Positions 6,207 to 6,337 of a stretch of 6,337 bases of DNA are shown here, piece after piece. Each line of letters opens with the position of its first letter. Positions within the stretch are counted from its first letter, which is position 1. Origin of the DNA: Lonsdalea quercina subsp. quercina (GTDB taxonomy: Bacteria; Pseudomonadota; Gammaproteobacteria; Enterobacterales; Enterobacteriaceae); contig NZ_JIBO01000008.1 of assembly GCF_000688655.1 (NCBI RefSeq), positions 269,241-275,577 on the forward strand. Direction: 5' to 3'. Position numbers and translations under genes: made by a program. The notes below the pieces were generated by a model, which was given only the letters and a program-made list of their open reading frames with translations, ran no database searches and was not told the origin of the DNA.

Positions 6207-6337
6207 TTATTTCGCGTTGTCCAGCACTTCGCTGACAATCTCTACCGCTTCTTTTTCAATTTTCCGCAGATGGTCATCCCCGAGGAAACTTTCACAGTAA
6301 ATTTTGTAGGCTTCTTCCGTGCCGGAAGGACGCGCGG
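6207..6337 (-). CDS. pgm: Phosphoglucomutase, C-terminal end (cut by window edge)
   Basis: Interconverts glucose-1-phosphate and glucose-6-phosphate in the cytoplasm, linking glycolysis with sugar-nucleotide and polysaccharide synthesis. Only the last 42 residues are present, read in reverse from base 6335. They begin [19 protein letters not shown] and end [12 protein letters not shown], nearly the same as the C-terminus of E. coli Pgm. RPSGTE is the phosphate-binding loop of the alpha-D-phosphohexomutase family, in domain 4. The stop TAA is at 6207-6209. The rest of the gene is beyond the right edge. It converges with kdpDE and is closed by the terminator at 6157-6184. pgm next to the kdp locus is also the E. 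coli arrangement, apart from speF-potE between them. Confidence 0.93.
   Translation of the reverse strand, partial: ARPSGTEEAYKIYCESFLGDDHLRKIEKEAVEIVSEVLDNAK

Noticed and set aside
1..6337. CRISPR array, tRNA, rRNA, insertion sequence or phage element
   Set aside because: No regularly spaced direct repeats, RNA gene cores, transposase motifs or terminal inverted repeats were seen on either strand.

Overview
The window looks like a chromosomal core region of an enterobacterium (order Enterobacterales). The proteins are close relatives of E. coli PhrB, YbfA, KdpD, KdpE and Pgm, but the N-terminal DUF523 domain on YbgA and the degree of divergence suggest a plant- or environment-associated lineage such as Pectobacteriaceae (Dickeya/Brenneria/Pectobacterium type). 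That family placement is an inference from recall, not a computed result.

Layout. Bases 1-2096 hold three minus-strand genes in transcription order ybfA (small one-helix membrane protein), ybgA (DUF523 + DUF1722, resembling TudS/RudS-type iron-sulfur desulfidases) and phrB (DNA photolyase, cut by the left window edge). ybgA and phrB are 22 bases apart and probably form one operon. Bases 2097-2396 are a divergent intergenic region. Bases 2397-5818 hold kdpD and kdpE on the plus strand, the sensor kinase and response regulator for potassium limitation and osmotic stress. Bases 5819-6206 contain no recognisable gene and end in a strong bidirectional terminator. Bases 6207-6337 are the C-terminal end of pgm (phosphoglucomutase) on the minus strand.

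The most notable point is an absence. In E. coli the same neighbours (phr, ybgA, ybfA on one side; pgm on the other) flank a complete kdpFABCDE operon. Here kdpD follows ybfA directly after 300 bases, with no kdpF, kdpA, kdpB or kdpC and no fragment that I can read in three frames. The two-component system is nevertheless intact at every catalytic motif I checked, so it looks like a retained regulator whose classical target operon is missing from this locus. The speF-potE genes that separate kdpE from pgm in E. coli are also absent.

A second theme is light damage. The ybgA product is a probable tRNA 4-thiouridine (or thiouracil) desulfidase and lies in an operon with a photolyase, so the pair may act together against near-UV and UV effects. 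Several hairpins in the intergenic regions are reported with modest confidence.
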